Shown here: one piece after another, positions 38,989-47,336 of the stretch | How the letters are laid out: each line of letters starts with the position of its first letter | Position numbering within the stretch: the stretch's first letter is position 1 | From: Pseudomonas sp. N3-W | Lineage (GTDB): Bacteria; Pseudomonadota; Gammaproteobacteria; Pseudomonadales; Pseudomonadaceae | Direction of reading: 5' to 3' | Length of the DNA: 64,000 nt | Assembly (NCBI RefSeq): GCF_024970185.1 | Contig: NZ_CP103965.1 | Location: forward strand, 2,724,001-2,788,000 | Position numbers and translations under genes: made by a program | The notes under the pieces: model-generated | Seen by the model: the letters and a program-made list of their open reading frames with translations, nothing else | What the model was told of the DNA's origin: nothing | Database searches by the model: none

Positions 38989-41274
38989 ATGTCGTATCGC
39001 GTCGTCGTCAGCATTGTGTTGCTGCTTTCAAGCTGGGGCGCCGTTGCGCAAGATCCGGCCATTTCCTACACCCGCGATATCCAGCCGATCTTCACCGAAA
39101 AGTGCGTGGCCTGCCATGCCTGCTATGACTCCGCCTGTCAGTTGAACCTGGGCAGTGGCGAAGGCGCCGGCCGTGGCGCGACCAAAGTTCCGGTGTACGA
39201 CGGCGAACGCAGTCAGGCCGCGGCGCCGACCCGTTTGTTCTATGACGCCTTTGGCAAACGTGCCTGGCAACAAAAGGGCTTTTATTCGGTGCTCGACGCC
39301 CAGGGCAGCCAGGCGGCGCTGATGGCGCGAATGCTGGAGTTGGGCCACAAGACCCCGCTGCAACCCAACGCCAAACTACCGGACGAGATCGTGCTGGGCC
39401 TGAACCGGGAAAACATGTGCCCCATGCCTGCCGAGTTCGACGGCTATGTCGGCGCGCACCCGAAGGAGGGCATGCCGCTGGCGGTGACCGGCCTGACCGA
39501 CCAGCAATACCAGACGTTGCAGCGCTGGCTGGCGTCCGGTGCGCCCATCGATGAGCAAGGCCTGGTGCCCAGCGCCCAGGAGGCGTTGCAGGTGGTGCAG
39601 TGGGAGAACCTGCTCAACGCCCCTGGTGCCCGGGAAAGTCTGGTCGGGCGCTGGTTGTTCGAACACTGGTTTCTCGCCCATATCTATTTCAAGGACGGCG
39701 AGCCTGGGCATTTCTTCCAGTGGGTGCGTTCGCGCACACCCACCGGCCAGCCCATTGACCTGATCAACACCCGCCGCCCCAACGACGATCCGGGTACGCA
39801 GATTTACTACCGGCTGTGGCCGGTGCAGGGCGTGATCGTGCACAAGACCCACATCACGTATCCGCTGAGCGCGGCGAAGATGGCCCGGATCAAAAGCCTG
39901 TTCTACAGCGGCGACTGGCAAGTGACGGCGCTGCCGGGTTATGGCCCGGAACGTCGGGCCAATCCGTTCAGCACCTTCGAGGCGATCCCGGCCCAGGCGC
40001 GCTATCAGTTCATGCTCGACAACGCCGAGTATTTTGTCCGCACCTTTATTCGTGGCCCGGTATGCCGGGGACAGATTGCCACGGACGTGATCCGCGACAA
40101 CTTCTGGGCGCTGTTCCAGGCCCCGGAACACGACTTGTACGTCACCGACCCGTTCTATCGCGGCAAGGCCACGCCTTTGCTGGCGATGCCTGGGCAGAAC
40201 GATGACGTCGGCAGCGTGCTGACGGTCTGGCACGACTACCGTGACAAGCGCAACGAATACGAAGCCCTGCGCCGCGACGCCTATGCCGACGCCCCGGCAC
40301 CGAGCTGGTCGTCGCTGTGGGCCGGCAATGACAACGCCTTGTTGAGCATTTTCCGCCACTTCGACAGCGCCTCGGTGACCAAGGGCCTGATCGGCGAAGT
40401 GCCGCAGACGATGTGGCTGTTCGATTACCCGCTGCTGGAGCGCACCTATTACCAGTTGGCGGTCAACTTCGACGTGTTCGGCAACGTCTCGCATCAGGCC
40501 CAGACGCGACTGTATTTCGACCTGATCCGCAACGGCGCCGAGCAGAATTTCCTGCGCTTGATGCCCGCCGATTCCCGGGACGACTACCTCGATGACTGGT
40601 ATCAGAGCAGCGGAAAATTCAAGATGTGGCTGGATTACGAGGCCATCGACGACAGCAAGCCGACGGCGCTCAAACTCAATGAAAAGGACCCGAAAGGCGA
40701 TTTCGCCAAGCAGTTGCTGGCCCGGTACGGCGACCTGAATGCCCGGCCCGATCCGATCAACCGCTGCGAAGGCGCCTATTGCTCACGGCCCAATATCGAC
40801 CCGGCGTTGCAGAATGCCGAACAGGCCCTGAGCCGTCTCACCGCGGGCCCGGCGGCCGGCTTGAAGGTCATCGACCAATTGCCGGAAGCGACCCTGCTGC
40901 GCATCGAAACCAAGAGCGGCAAACGCGAGATCTACAGCCTGCTGCGCAACCGTGCCCACAGCAACGTGGCGTTCCTGCTCGGCGAGTCTCTGCGCTATCA
41001 GCCGGGGCTCGACACCCTGACCATTTATCCGGGTGTGCTGAGCAGCTACCCGAACTTCATCTTCAATATCCCCGCCGATCAGGTGCCGGCGTTTGTCGAT
41101 GCCATGGAAAACGCCAGGAGCGCCAACCGCTTCGAGAAAATCGTTGAACGCTGGGGCATCCGCCGCAGCCATCCGCAATTCTGGTTTTACTTCCATGATC
41201 TGAGCACCTACCTCCATGAGACTGACCCGATGGAAGAGGGCGTGCTGGACATGAACCGGTACGAGAATCTTTGA
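38989..41274 (+). CDS. cti: Periplasmic fatty acid cis/trans isomerase
   Basis: Cti converts cis-unsaturated acyl chains of membrane phospholipids to trans, stiffening the membrane under solvent or heat stress in Pseudomonas. The 761-residue protein has a signal peptide (MSYRVVVSIVLLLSSWGAVA) followed closely by a c-type heme motif, KCVACHACYD (CxxCH), as known for the family. The rest includes ENMCPMPAEF and LVGRWLFEHWFLAHIYF, typical of Cti. The length fits the family (about 760-770). The ATG at 38989 was chosen for the signal peptide; another in-frame ATG lies at 38971. It is transcribed divergently from metH. Confidence 0.93.
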   Translation: MSYRVVVSIVLLLSSWGAVAQDPAISYTRDIQPIFTEKCVACHACYDSACQLNLGSGEGAGRGATKVPVYDGERSQAAAPTRLFYDAFGKRAWQQKGFYSVLDAQGSQAALMARMLELGHKTPLQPNAKLPDEIVLGLNRENMCPMPAEFDGYVGAHPKEGMPLAVTGLTDQQYQTLQRWLASGAPIDEQGLVPSAQEALQVVQWENLLNAPGARESLVGRWLFEHWFLAHIYFKDGEPGHFFQWVRSRTPTGQPIDLINTRRPNDDPGTQIYYRLWPVQGVIVHKTHITYPLSAAKMARIKSLFYSGDWQVTALPGYGPERRANPFSTFEAIPAQARYQFMLDNAEYFVRTFIRGPVCRGQIATDVIRDNFWALFQAPEHDLYVTDPFYRGKATPLLAMPGQNDDVGSVLTVWHDYRDKRNEYEALRRDAYADAPAPSWSSLWAGNDNALLSIFRHFDSASVTKGLIGEVPQTMWLFDYPLLERTYYQLAVNFDVFGNVSHQAQTRLYFDLIRNGAEQNFLRLMPADSRDDYLDDWYQSSGKFKMWLDYEAIDDSKPTALKLNEKDPKGDFAKQLLARYGDLNARPDPINRCEGAYCSRPNIDPALQNAEQALSRLTAGPAAGLKVIDQLPEATLLRIETKSGKREIYSLLRNRAHSNVAFLLGESLRYQPGLDTLTIYPGVLSSYPNFIFNIPADQVPAFVDAMENARSANRFEKIVERWGIRRSHPQFWFYFHDLSTYLHETDPMEEGVLDMNRYENL

Positions 41275-41372
41275 TCGACTTTTGATGCGGGCCTGTTGTC
41301 CCAATTACCAGAACCACCACACCCCACAGGGGGAGATGGTGATTTTGTGAATTGTGGTCGGGAGCGCGTTTG

Positions 41373-42407
41373 ATGTTGATTTCAGTACAGGCCCTGCGTG
41401 CACTCGCAGCCTGGGCGGTGGTTTGTCACCATTTCATGCAGATTTTCTTCAACTTCCAGGCACGCGGGCCGGTGGGGCAGGCGTTCATCGACAAGGGCGC
41501 AGTGGGCGTCGATATTTTCTTCGTGATCAGCGGTCTGGTGATTTTCCTTTCCACCGAAGGCAAGGCGTTGGCGCCGGGTAAATTTCTGCTCTATCGGCTG
41601 ATCCGCATCGTGCCAGCCTATTGGTTGTACACGCTGTTGATGGCGCTGATCGTGGTGTTCGCGCAGCCGGTATTGCCCGACCAGACGGTCGACTGGCCGC
41701 ACGTGCTGCTCTCGTTGCTGTTCATTCCCTCGCAAAATCCCGGCGGATACGGGATCTACCCGACGCTCAATGTCGGCTGGACCCTCAACTACGAAATCCT
41801 GTTTTACCTGCTGTTTGCCTGGGCCTTGTTGTTCCGTTTGCAGGTGCGGCTGTTGATCGTTGCGGCGCTGTTGTTTGCCGTGTGCCAGGCCTGGACAGGT
41901 TATGGCTGGATCAGCGATTTCTACCGTTCGGACATCGTCTACGAATTCCTGCTGGGCATGGCCCTGGGCATGCTCTATCGACGTGGATGGATCAGGCCCG
42001 GATTCTGGCTGCCGTTGCTCGGTATTATCGGTGCGCTGCTGGCAATCTATCACTGGCCGCCAGCGCCTCGCCTGCTGGCCTGGGGCTTGCCGAGTGCGGT
42101 GTTGGTGGCGTCGTGCATGGCGCTTGAGCGTTATTTTCAGGGCGCCCAGGTGCTTAAACTGCTCGGCGATTGCTCCTACTCGGTGTACCTGATGCATGTG
42201 CTGGTGCTGTCTGCCGGTGGATTTGTCGCCAAGCGCTATGGAGTCAATCCCTATCTGATGTTCACCGTTTGCGCGCTGATCATCGGCATCGCTTCGTGGC
42301 TGAGCTACGAATGGGTGGAAAAACGTAGCTATCGGTGGCTTAAAGCCTGGATCGACGGCGAAACACCAAGTCAGCCAGTGCTGGCGCTTTCCCGACAAAA
42401 ATACTAG
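41373..42407 (+). CDS. Acyltransferase family 3 membrane protein (OafA/ExoH type)
   Basis: This 344-residue inner-membrane acyltransferase has about ten helices. The family features are the N-terminal VQALRALAAWAVVCHHF with the conserved His pair, then GAVGVDIFFVISGLVIFLS, the RLIRIVPAYWLYT loop with the conserved Arg, and LGDCSYSVYLMHVLVL near the end. Such enzymes O-acetylate polysaccharides, lipopolysaccharide or other surface sugars. No polysaccharide genes adjoin, so the acceptor is unknown. The ATG at 41373 follows GGGAG. It stands alone between cti and nfuA. Confidence 0.9.
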   Translation: MLISVQALRALAAWAVVCHHFMQIFFNFQARGPVGQAFIDKGAVGVDIFFVISGLVIFLSTEGKALAPGKFLLYRLIRIVPAYWLYTLLMALIVVFAQPVLPDQTVDWPHVLLSLLFIPSQNPGGYGIYPTLNVGWTLNYEILFYLLFAWALLFRLQVRLLIVAALLFAVCQAWTGYGWISDFYRSDIVYEFLLGMALGMLYRRGWIRPGFWLPLLGIIGALLAIYHWPPAPRLLAWGLPSAVLVASCMALERYFQGAQVLKLLGDCSYSVYLMHVLVLSAGGFVAKRYGVNPYLMFTVCALIIGIASWLSYEWVEKRSYRWLKAWIDGETPSQPVLALSRQKY

Positions 42408-43049
<642 letters not shown>

Positions 43050-43067
43050 GGTGTTCGCTGCGGACAT

Positions 43068-43101
43068 AAAAAAAACGGCGCCCCGTGAGCGCCGTTTTTT
43101 T
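43068..43101 (+). terminator. Rho-independent terminator of nfuA
   Basis: An ACGGCGC / GCGCCGT stem, flanked by A-run and T-run, stands 20 bases after nfuA; the A-run makes it potentially bidirectional. Confidence 0.92.
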
Positions 43102-43118
43102 ATGGGTGAACAGTTACC

Positions 43119-43240
43119 TGTGGCGAGGGGGCTTGCCCCCGTTGGGCTGCGAAGCGGCCCCGGCATTTTTTCAGGTATACCTTACATGCAGGTTTTGCGA
43201 CGGCTTCGCCGCCGGACGGGGGCGAGCCCCTCGCCACAGG
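43119..43240. repeat. 120-bp REP pair, left of the cobM operon
   Basis: Inverted TGTGGCGAGGGGGCTTGCCCCC and GGGGGCGAGCCCCTCGCCACA ends enclose an inner inverted pair (CTGCGAAGCGGCC / GCGACGGCTTCGCCGCC). A near-identical unit lies at 45782 on the other side of the leftward cobalamin operon. Confidence 0.92.
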
Positions 43241-43251
43241 GGGTGGTTGGC

Positions 43252-43998
43252 TCAAGGTCTGTAAAGATGTGCATGCCCCGCGCGGTAAAGCGACGACTCA
43301 CTGAAGTGATCGCTGCCCAGCACCCTGCCCACCAGAATCAGCGCCGTACGCCGAAATCCCTTGGCCTCTACCTTTTCGGCAATGTCCGCCAACGTCCCCA
43401 CCACCCAGTCCTGATCCGGCCAGGTCGCCCGGTGAATCACCGCGATCGGGCAGTCCGCGCCGTAGTGCGGCAGCAGTTCCACCAGGATTTTCTGCAGATG
43501 ATTGACCCCCAGATGAATCGCCATGGTCGCACCGTGTTGCGCCAGGCTGGCCAGCTCCTCGCCGGCCGGCATTGCCGTCTTGTCGGCGTAACGGGTCAGG
43601 ATCACGCTTTGTGAAATGTCCGGCAGCGTCAGTTCAGCCCCCAGCAACGCCGCGCAGGCTGCCGTGGCGGTAACGCCGGGGATGATTTCAAAGGCAATCC
43701 CCAGCTCGCGCAAATAACGAATCTGCTCGCCAATCGCGCCATACAGGCTCGGATCGCCGGAATGCACGCGGGCTACGTCCTGGCCTTTGGCATCGGCGTT
43801 CTTGATCAATTCGATGATCTGTTCCAGGTGCAGCTCGGCGCTGTTGACCACCTGTTCGGCGCTATGTCCGTCCAGTACGGCAGCCGGAACCAGCGAGCCG
43901 GCATAGATGATCACCGGGCAGTTGCGAATGAGGCGCTGGCCTTTGACGGTGATCAGTTCCGGGTCGCCGGGGCCGGCGCCAATGAAGTAGACGGTCAT
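43252..43998 (-). CDS. cobM: Precorrin-4 C11-methyltransferase
   Basis: CobM methylates C-11 of precorrin-4 in the aerobic cobalamin pathway. The 248-residue SAM uroporphyrinogen-type methylase shows the GAGPGDPELITVKG N-terminal loop, VIIYAGSLV, the VARVHSGDPSLYGAIGEQ motif and IPGVTATAACAALLG. It is the last gene of the cbtB-cbtA-cobE-cobM operon, with 93 bases between it and cobE. The REP pair follows. Confidence 0.95.
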   Translation of the reverse strand: MTVYFIGAGPGDPELITVKGQRLIRNCPVIIYAGSLVPAAVLDGHSAEQVVNSAELHLEQIIELIKNADAKGQDVARVHSGDPSLYGAIGEQIRYLRELGIAFEIIPGVTATAACAALLGAELTLPDISQSVILTRYADKTAMPAGEELASLAQHGATMAIHLGVNHLQKILVELLPHYGADCPIAVIHRATWPDQDWVVGTLADIAEKVEAKGFRRTALILVGRVLGSDHFSESSLYRAGHAHLYRP

Positions 43999-44091
43999 CG
44001 TCAGTTCCTGAAAAAAGAGCTGTGAAAAAAGGGGCAGGGCAAGGCTTCAGATGAAGATTGCTCATGATCGAAGCGGGGATTATCGGGGATT

Positions 44092-44505
44092 TTACGCGGC
44101 GCCGGCCAATGCGAGGGTGGCCTGAGCGTATTTTTGCCGTGAAATCAGCAACTTTGCCGGCGCCTGAGCCAGTTGTTCAGCCAGGGCCAGGGCGGCACTT
44201 TCGGCGACGCCGTAGCAGCCGGTGCGTTCAAAGGCGATTTGCGAGCGGTGACTGAGCTGTGGCTGATAGCCGGCCAGTTGTTCGCTGCTGAAATACATCA
44301 ACGGCAGTGCCAACTGGGCGGCCAGTTCAACGAGGCCCGGTTCGTCGCGTTTCAGGTCGATGCTGGCCAGTGCCTTGATCGCCCGCAACTCGATTTGATG
44401 AGCCTGTAACGCCTGATCCAGCAGCGCCCGCAGCGTACTGACCGGGCAGCCGCGTTGGCAACCCAGGCCGACCACCAATGTCGGCGCGGCGCTGGTATCG
44501 GTCAT
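44092..44505 (-). CDS. cobE: Cobalamin biosynthesis protein CobE (CbiG C-terminal family)
   Basis: This 137-residue protein belongs to the CobE/CbiG-C family and has the recognisable start LVVGLGCQRGCPVSTLRALL and later SIDLKRDEPGLVELAAQL and FERTGCYGVAESAAL. CobE is needed for aerobic cobalamin synthesis, but its exact step is unclear. The ATG at 44505 overlaps the cbtA stop as ATGA, so translation is coupled. It sits in a B12-riboswitch-controlled operon. Confidence 0.9.
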   Translation of the reverse strand: MTDTSAAPTLVVGLGCQRGCPVSTLRALLDQALQAHQIELRAIKALASIDLKRDEPGLVELAAQLALPLMYFSSEQLAGYQPQLSHRSQIAFERTGCYGVAESAALALAEQLAQAPAKLLISRQKYAQATLALAGAA

Positions 44506-45209
44506 GCGTGGTATTGACCTTCGCTTTTGCGGCGGAACAACCAGGCGCTGATCAGGCCCAGGGCCAGCCAGAACGCGACGTTGGTCAACTGCGAAGCGAT
44601 TTTGAACTGGGCTTGCAGGGCTTCAGGCGCCAGCATCGAATGAACGTCCGGTTGCGGTGCGCCAATCACATGCGGCACGGCGAGAATTGCCACACCGAGG
44701 ATTTTCATCAACCAGTGGCGGCTGAACACGATCAGCGCGATGCCGACAGCCGTGGAAGCGGCGGTGCCGATCCACCAGATTTGCCGTTGCGTCAGATCGG
44801 CAGCAGCGGTGCCCGGCAGTTCAGGCGGCAGGCCGAGGGTCGGTGCCAGCACAAACGTCGCATAACCGGCCAGGCCCCAGAGCAGGCCTTGCGAGGTTTT
44901 GGTCGGTGCGCGCAGGGTGTAGAGGCCCGCGAGCATCAGCGCGAAACCGACTGCAACCACCAGGTTGCCGCCGGTGGTGGACAGCACGCGCTGCCAGCCA
45001 TTTTCCGGCTCCCAGGCTTGCGCATCGTGGCTGTGGGCGGCCATGGCGCCGTCGGCGTGTTCATGGACGACAGCGGCGGCGGGTTCGGATTTTTCGAACG
45101 TCTCGGCCTGCAGAATCAACGGGGCGACCCAGAAACTTTGCAGCAGGGTCAGCAGCAGGGCGGCCAGCAGACCGGTGAAACCTGCGGTTTGAGCAATACG
45201 CTTGATCAT
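44502..45209 (-). CDS. cbtA: Predicted cobalt transporter subunit CbtA
   Basis: This 235-residue inner-membrane protein has about five to six helices (AGFTGLLAALLLTLLQSFWVAPL; NLVVAVGFALMLAGLY; LLWGLAGYATFVLAPTLGLPPELPG; LMKILGVAILAVPHVIGAP; LTNVAFWLALGLISAWLF). A His-rich loop (VHEHADGAMAAHSHDAQ) may bind metal. CbtA pairs with the small CbtB and is typically B12-regulated, so it is a predicted cobalt importer. It lies 11 bases after cbtB and overlaps cobE. Confidence 0.9.
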   Translation of the reverse strand: MIKRIAQTAGFTGLLAALLLTLLQSFWVAPLILQAETFEKSEPAAAVVHEHADGAMAAHSHDAQAWEPENGWQRVLSTTGGNLVVAVGFALMLAGLYTLRAPTKTSQGLLWGLAGYATFVLAPTLGLPPELPGTAAADLTQRQIWWIGTAASTAVGIALIVFSRHWLMKILGVAILAVPHVIGAPQPDVHSMLAPEALQAQFKIASQLTNVAFWLALGLISAWLFRRKSEGQYHA

Positions 45210-45220
45210 GTCGGCAGCTC

Positions 45221-45412
45221 TCAATGGCACGGGAACGCGGAGCTGTGACGGGTATCGTGAGCGGCGTTGTGCACCGCGTCGATGTGCGAGAAACCGGCGA
45301 AATACACCAGGCACGCGCCCAGGATCGACGCGCCGATAGCGGCAGTCAGGCGCTGGCTCAAGGTCGTGGTGGTGCTGGCGGTGCTGTGGTTGGTGCTGCT
45401 GATGATCGACAT
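45221..45412 (-). CDS. cbtB: Predicted cobalt transporter subunit CbtB
   Basis: This 63-residue protein has one membrane helix (LTAAIGASILGACLVYFAGF) and a C-terminal His cluster (HIDAVHNAAHDTRHSSAFPCH) that likely binds cobalt, as typical for CbtB. It is the first gene after the minus-strand cobalamin riboswitch and is followed by cbtA. Confidence 0.92.
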   Translation of the reverse strand: MSIISSTNHSTASTTTTLSQRLTAAIGASILGACLVYFAGFSHIDAVHNAAHDTRHSSAFPCH

Positions 45413-45521
45413 GGCGCTTCCCTCTGGTCTGTCAGCGGGTGAACAGGGCGCATGAAAACCCCGCGCGCAGGCACGCAGAGCTTAAACAGCGCCCGCCCAC
45501 CGCGGGTTTGTTCTCTAGGTG

Positions 45522-45725
45522 TTGCGGGCCGGTCTCCGGGCTCACGAGGGGCAGCGGCCTTCACCGTCACCTGCAACGCATCACCTTCCCATGCTGTGTG
45601 GCACAGTGGATCTGACGGGTCCTCGTTTACCGTTGCGGGGGCAGCACCGGACTGACATGGCTTTAGAGTAAAGCACATGATTCACCGGTTTCCCGTTTCA
45701 CCCTGTGAAGGGCACCCGTAACAAG
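45522..45725 (-). ncRNA. Cobalamin riboswitch controlling cbtBA-cobE-cobM
   Basis: On the minus strand the B12-box signature is present in order: GGGAAACCGGTGAATC, then GTCAGTCCGGTGCTGCCCCCGCAAC, and the downstream GAGCCCGGAGACCGG. Flanking segments can close the outer stem. It ends about 110 bases before cbtB. Binding of adenosylcobalamin is expected to lower expression of the transporter and cob genes. Confidence 0.92.
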
Positions 45726-45781
45726 ACGCGCAGCAGAGCATAGGCGGGGCAGGGGAGTCAATTGGCAAGGGTTCTCAATAC

Positions 45782-45904
45782 TGTGGCGAGGGGGCTTGCC
45801 CCCGTTGGGCTGCGAAGCGGCCCCCGACATACCTGCCGACATACCTTGCACAAGATTCTAGCGACGGCTTCGCCGCCGAACGGGGGCAAGCCCCCTCGCC
45901 ACAG
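45782..45904. repeat. 120-bp REP pair, right of the cbtB operon
   Basis: It has the same structure as, and nearly the same sequence as, the unit at 43119, here lying between the two divergent cobalamin riboswitches. Confidence 0.92.
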
Positions 45905-45961
45905 GAGCGCAATCAGCTTGCGGACATTGACCCGCCCCCACACGATGCGTAGCCTTGCGCT

Positions 45962-46149
45962 TTCGAGGTTCTTCGGCGGTTGCCGAAGCTAAGAAGGGAA
46001 CGCGGTCAATGCCGCGGCTGCCCCCGCAACTGTGAACGGTGATGTTCGCTGCCACGCCACTGCAAGCCCTGTCTGTCGGGCGAACGGGAAGGCGCAGCCA
46101 ACGCCAGTCAACTGACTGGCACACCGTCAGCCAGGAGACCTGCCTCGAC
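45962..46149 (+). ncRNA. Cobalamin riboswitch controlling cobW-cobN
   Basis: TCGAGG at the start pairs with CCTCGA at the end to close the outer stem. Between them are AAGGGAACGCGGTCAATGCCGC, GGCTGCCCCCGCAACTGT, and the near-universal GTCAGCCAGGAGACCTGCC. It ends 110 bases before the cobW start. It is a textbook cobalamin riboswitch. Confidence 0.95.
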
Positions 46150-46259
46150 ACAGATTCTCACTACAACCGGGCGGGGTGATCCGGTGGCGAACTCTTCCCG
46201 CGCGCTCAGCGTTGCCGGTTGTCGTCCCGTATGCCCGCCACCTTGCCAAAGGGCATCCG

Positions 46260-47333
46260 ATGAAAACACTGGCCAAACTCCCCGTCACCATCGTCACCGG
46301 CTTCCTCGGCTCGGGCAAAACCACCTTGCTGCGGCACATGCTCGACAACGCCCAGGGTCGCCGCATCGCGGTGATCGTCAACGAGTTCGGCGAGCTGGGC
46401 ATTGACGGCGAAATCCTCAAGCAGTGCTCCATCGGCTGCACCGAAGAAGAAGCCAACGGCCGCGTCTACGAACTGGCCAACGGCTGCCTGTGCTGCACCG
46501 TTCAGGAAGAATTCTTCCCGGTGATGCGTGAACTGGTGGCCCGTCGTGGCGACCTCGACCACATCCTCATCGAAACCTCGGGCCTGGCCCTGCCAAAACC
46601 GCTGGTGCAAGCCTTCCAGTGGCCGGAAATCCGCAGCGCCTGCACCGTTGACGCGGTCATCACCGTGGTCGACAGCCCGGCCGTGGCCGCCGGCACCTTC
46701 GCCGCGTTCCCGGATCAGGTCGATGCCCAGCGCAAACTCGATCCGAACCTGGATCACGAATCGCCCCTGCACGAACTGTTCGCCGACCAATTGGCCAGCG
46801 CCGACCTGGTGATCCTCAACAAGGCCGACCTGATCAGCCCGGAAGACCTGGCCCGCGTGCGCCTGGAAGTTGCCGAAGAACTGCCGCCAGCAGTCAAGAT
46901 CATCGAAGCCAGCAGCGGTCGCCTGCCGCTGGACGTGCTGATCGGCCTCGGTGCCGGTTCCGAAGAACACATCGACAGCCGCCACAGCCATCACGACCAT
47001 CACCACGGTGAAGGCGATGACGACCACGACGATCACGATCACGACGCCTTCGATTCGATCTCCATCGAACTGCCACAAGCCGACGAAAGCCTGTTGCTCG
47101 ACGCCCTGACACAACTGGTGGTCAAGCACGGCATCCTGCGGGTCAAGGGTTTTGCCGCGATCCCGAACAAGCCGATGCGCTTGCTGATCCAGGGCGTGGG
47201 CACCCGTTTCGACAAACACTTCGACCGTCAGTGGGGCGCCGATGAAGCGCGTACCACGCGTCTGGTGTTGATCGGTCAGGAACTGGACGCCGCCCTGCTC
47301 GAAGCGCAATTGCGCGCCGCGATCAGCGTTTAA
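46260..47333 (+). CDS. cobW: CobW GTP-binding metallochaperone
   Basis: CobW is a G3E GTPase thought to deliver cobalt to the CobNST chelatase. The 357-residue protein shows Walker A GFLGSGKTTLLRH, the metal motif GCLCCTV (C-x-C-C), ETSGLALP and the base-specificity motif NKAD. A His/Asp-rich segment (about residues 240-262, HHDHHHGEGDDDHDDHDHD) is a probable metal-storage loop. The C-terminal CobW_C domain ends in RTTRLVLIGQELD. It is directly under riboswitch control and three bases before cobN. The start was chosen by family N-terminus; no strong Shine-Dalgarno is seen. Confidence 0.95.
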   Translation: MKTLAKLPVTIVTGFLGSGKTTLLRHMLDNAQGRRIAVIVNEFGELGIDGEILKQCSIGCTEEEANGRVYELANGCLCCTVQEEFFPVMRELVARRGDLDHILIETSGLALPKPLVQAFQWPEIRSACTVDAVITVVDSPAVAAGTFAAFPDQVDAQRKLDPNLDHESPLHELFADQLASADLVILNKADLISPEDLARVRLEVAEELPPAVKIIEASSGRLPLDVLIGLGAGSEEHIDSRHSHHDHHHGEGDDDHDDHDHDAFDSISIELPQADESLLLDALTQLVVKHGILRVKGFAAIPNKPMRLLIQGVGTRFDKHFDRQWGADEARTTRLVLIGQELDAALLEAQLRAAISV

Positions 47334-47336
47334 CCC

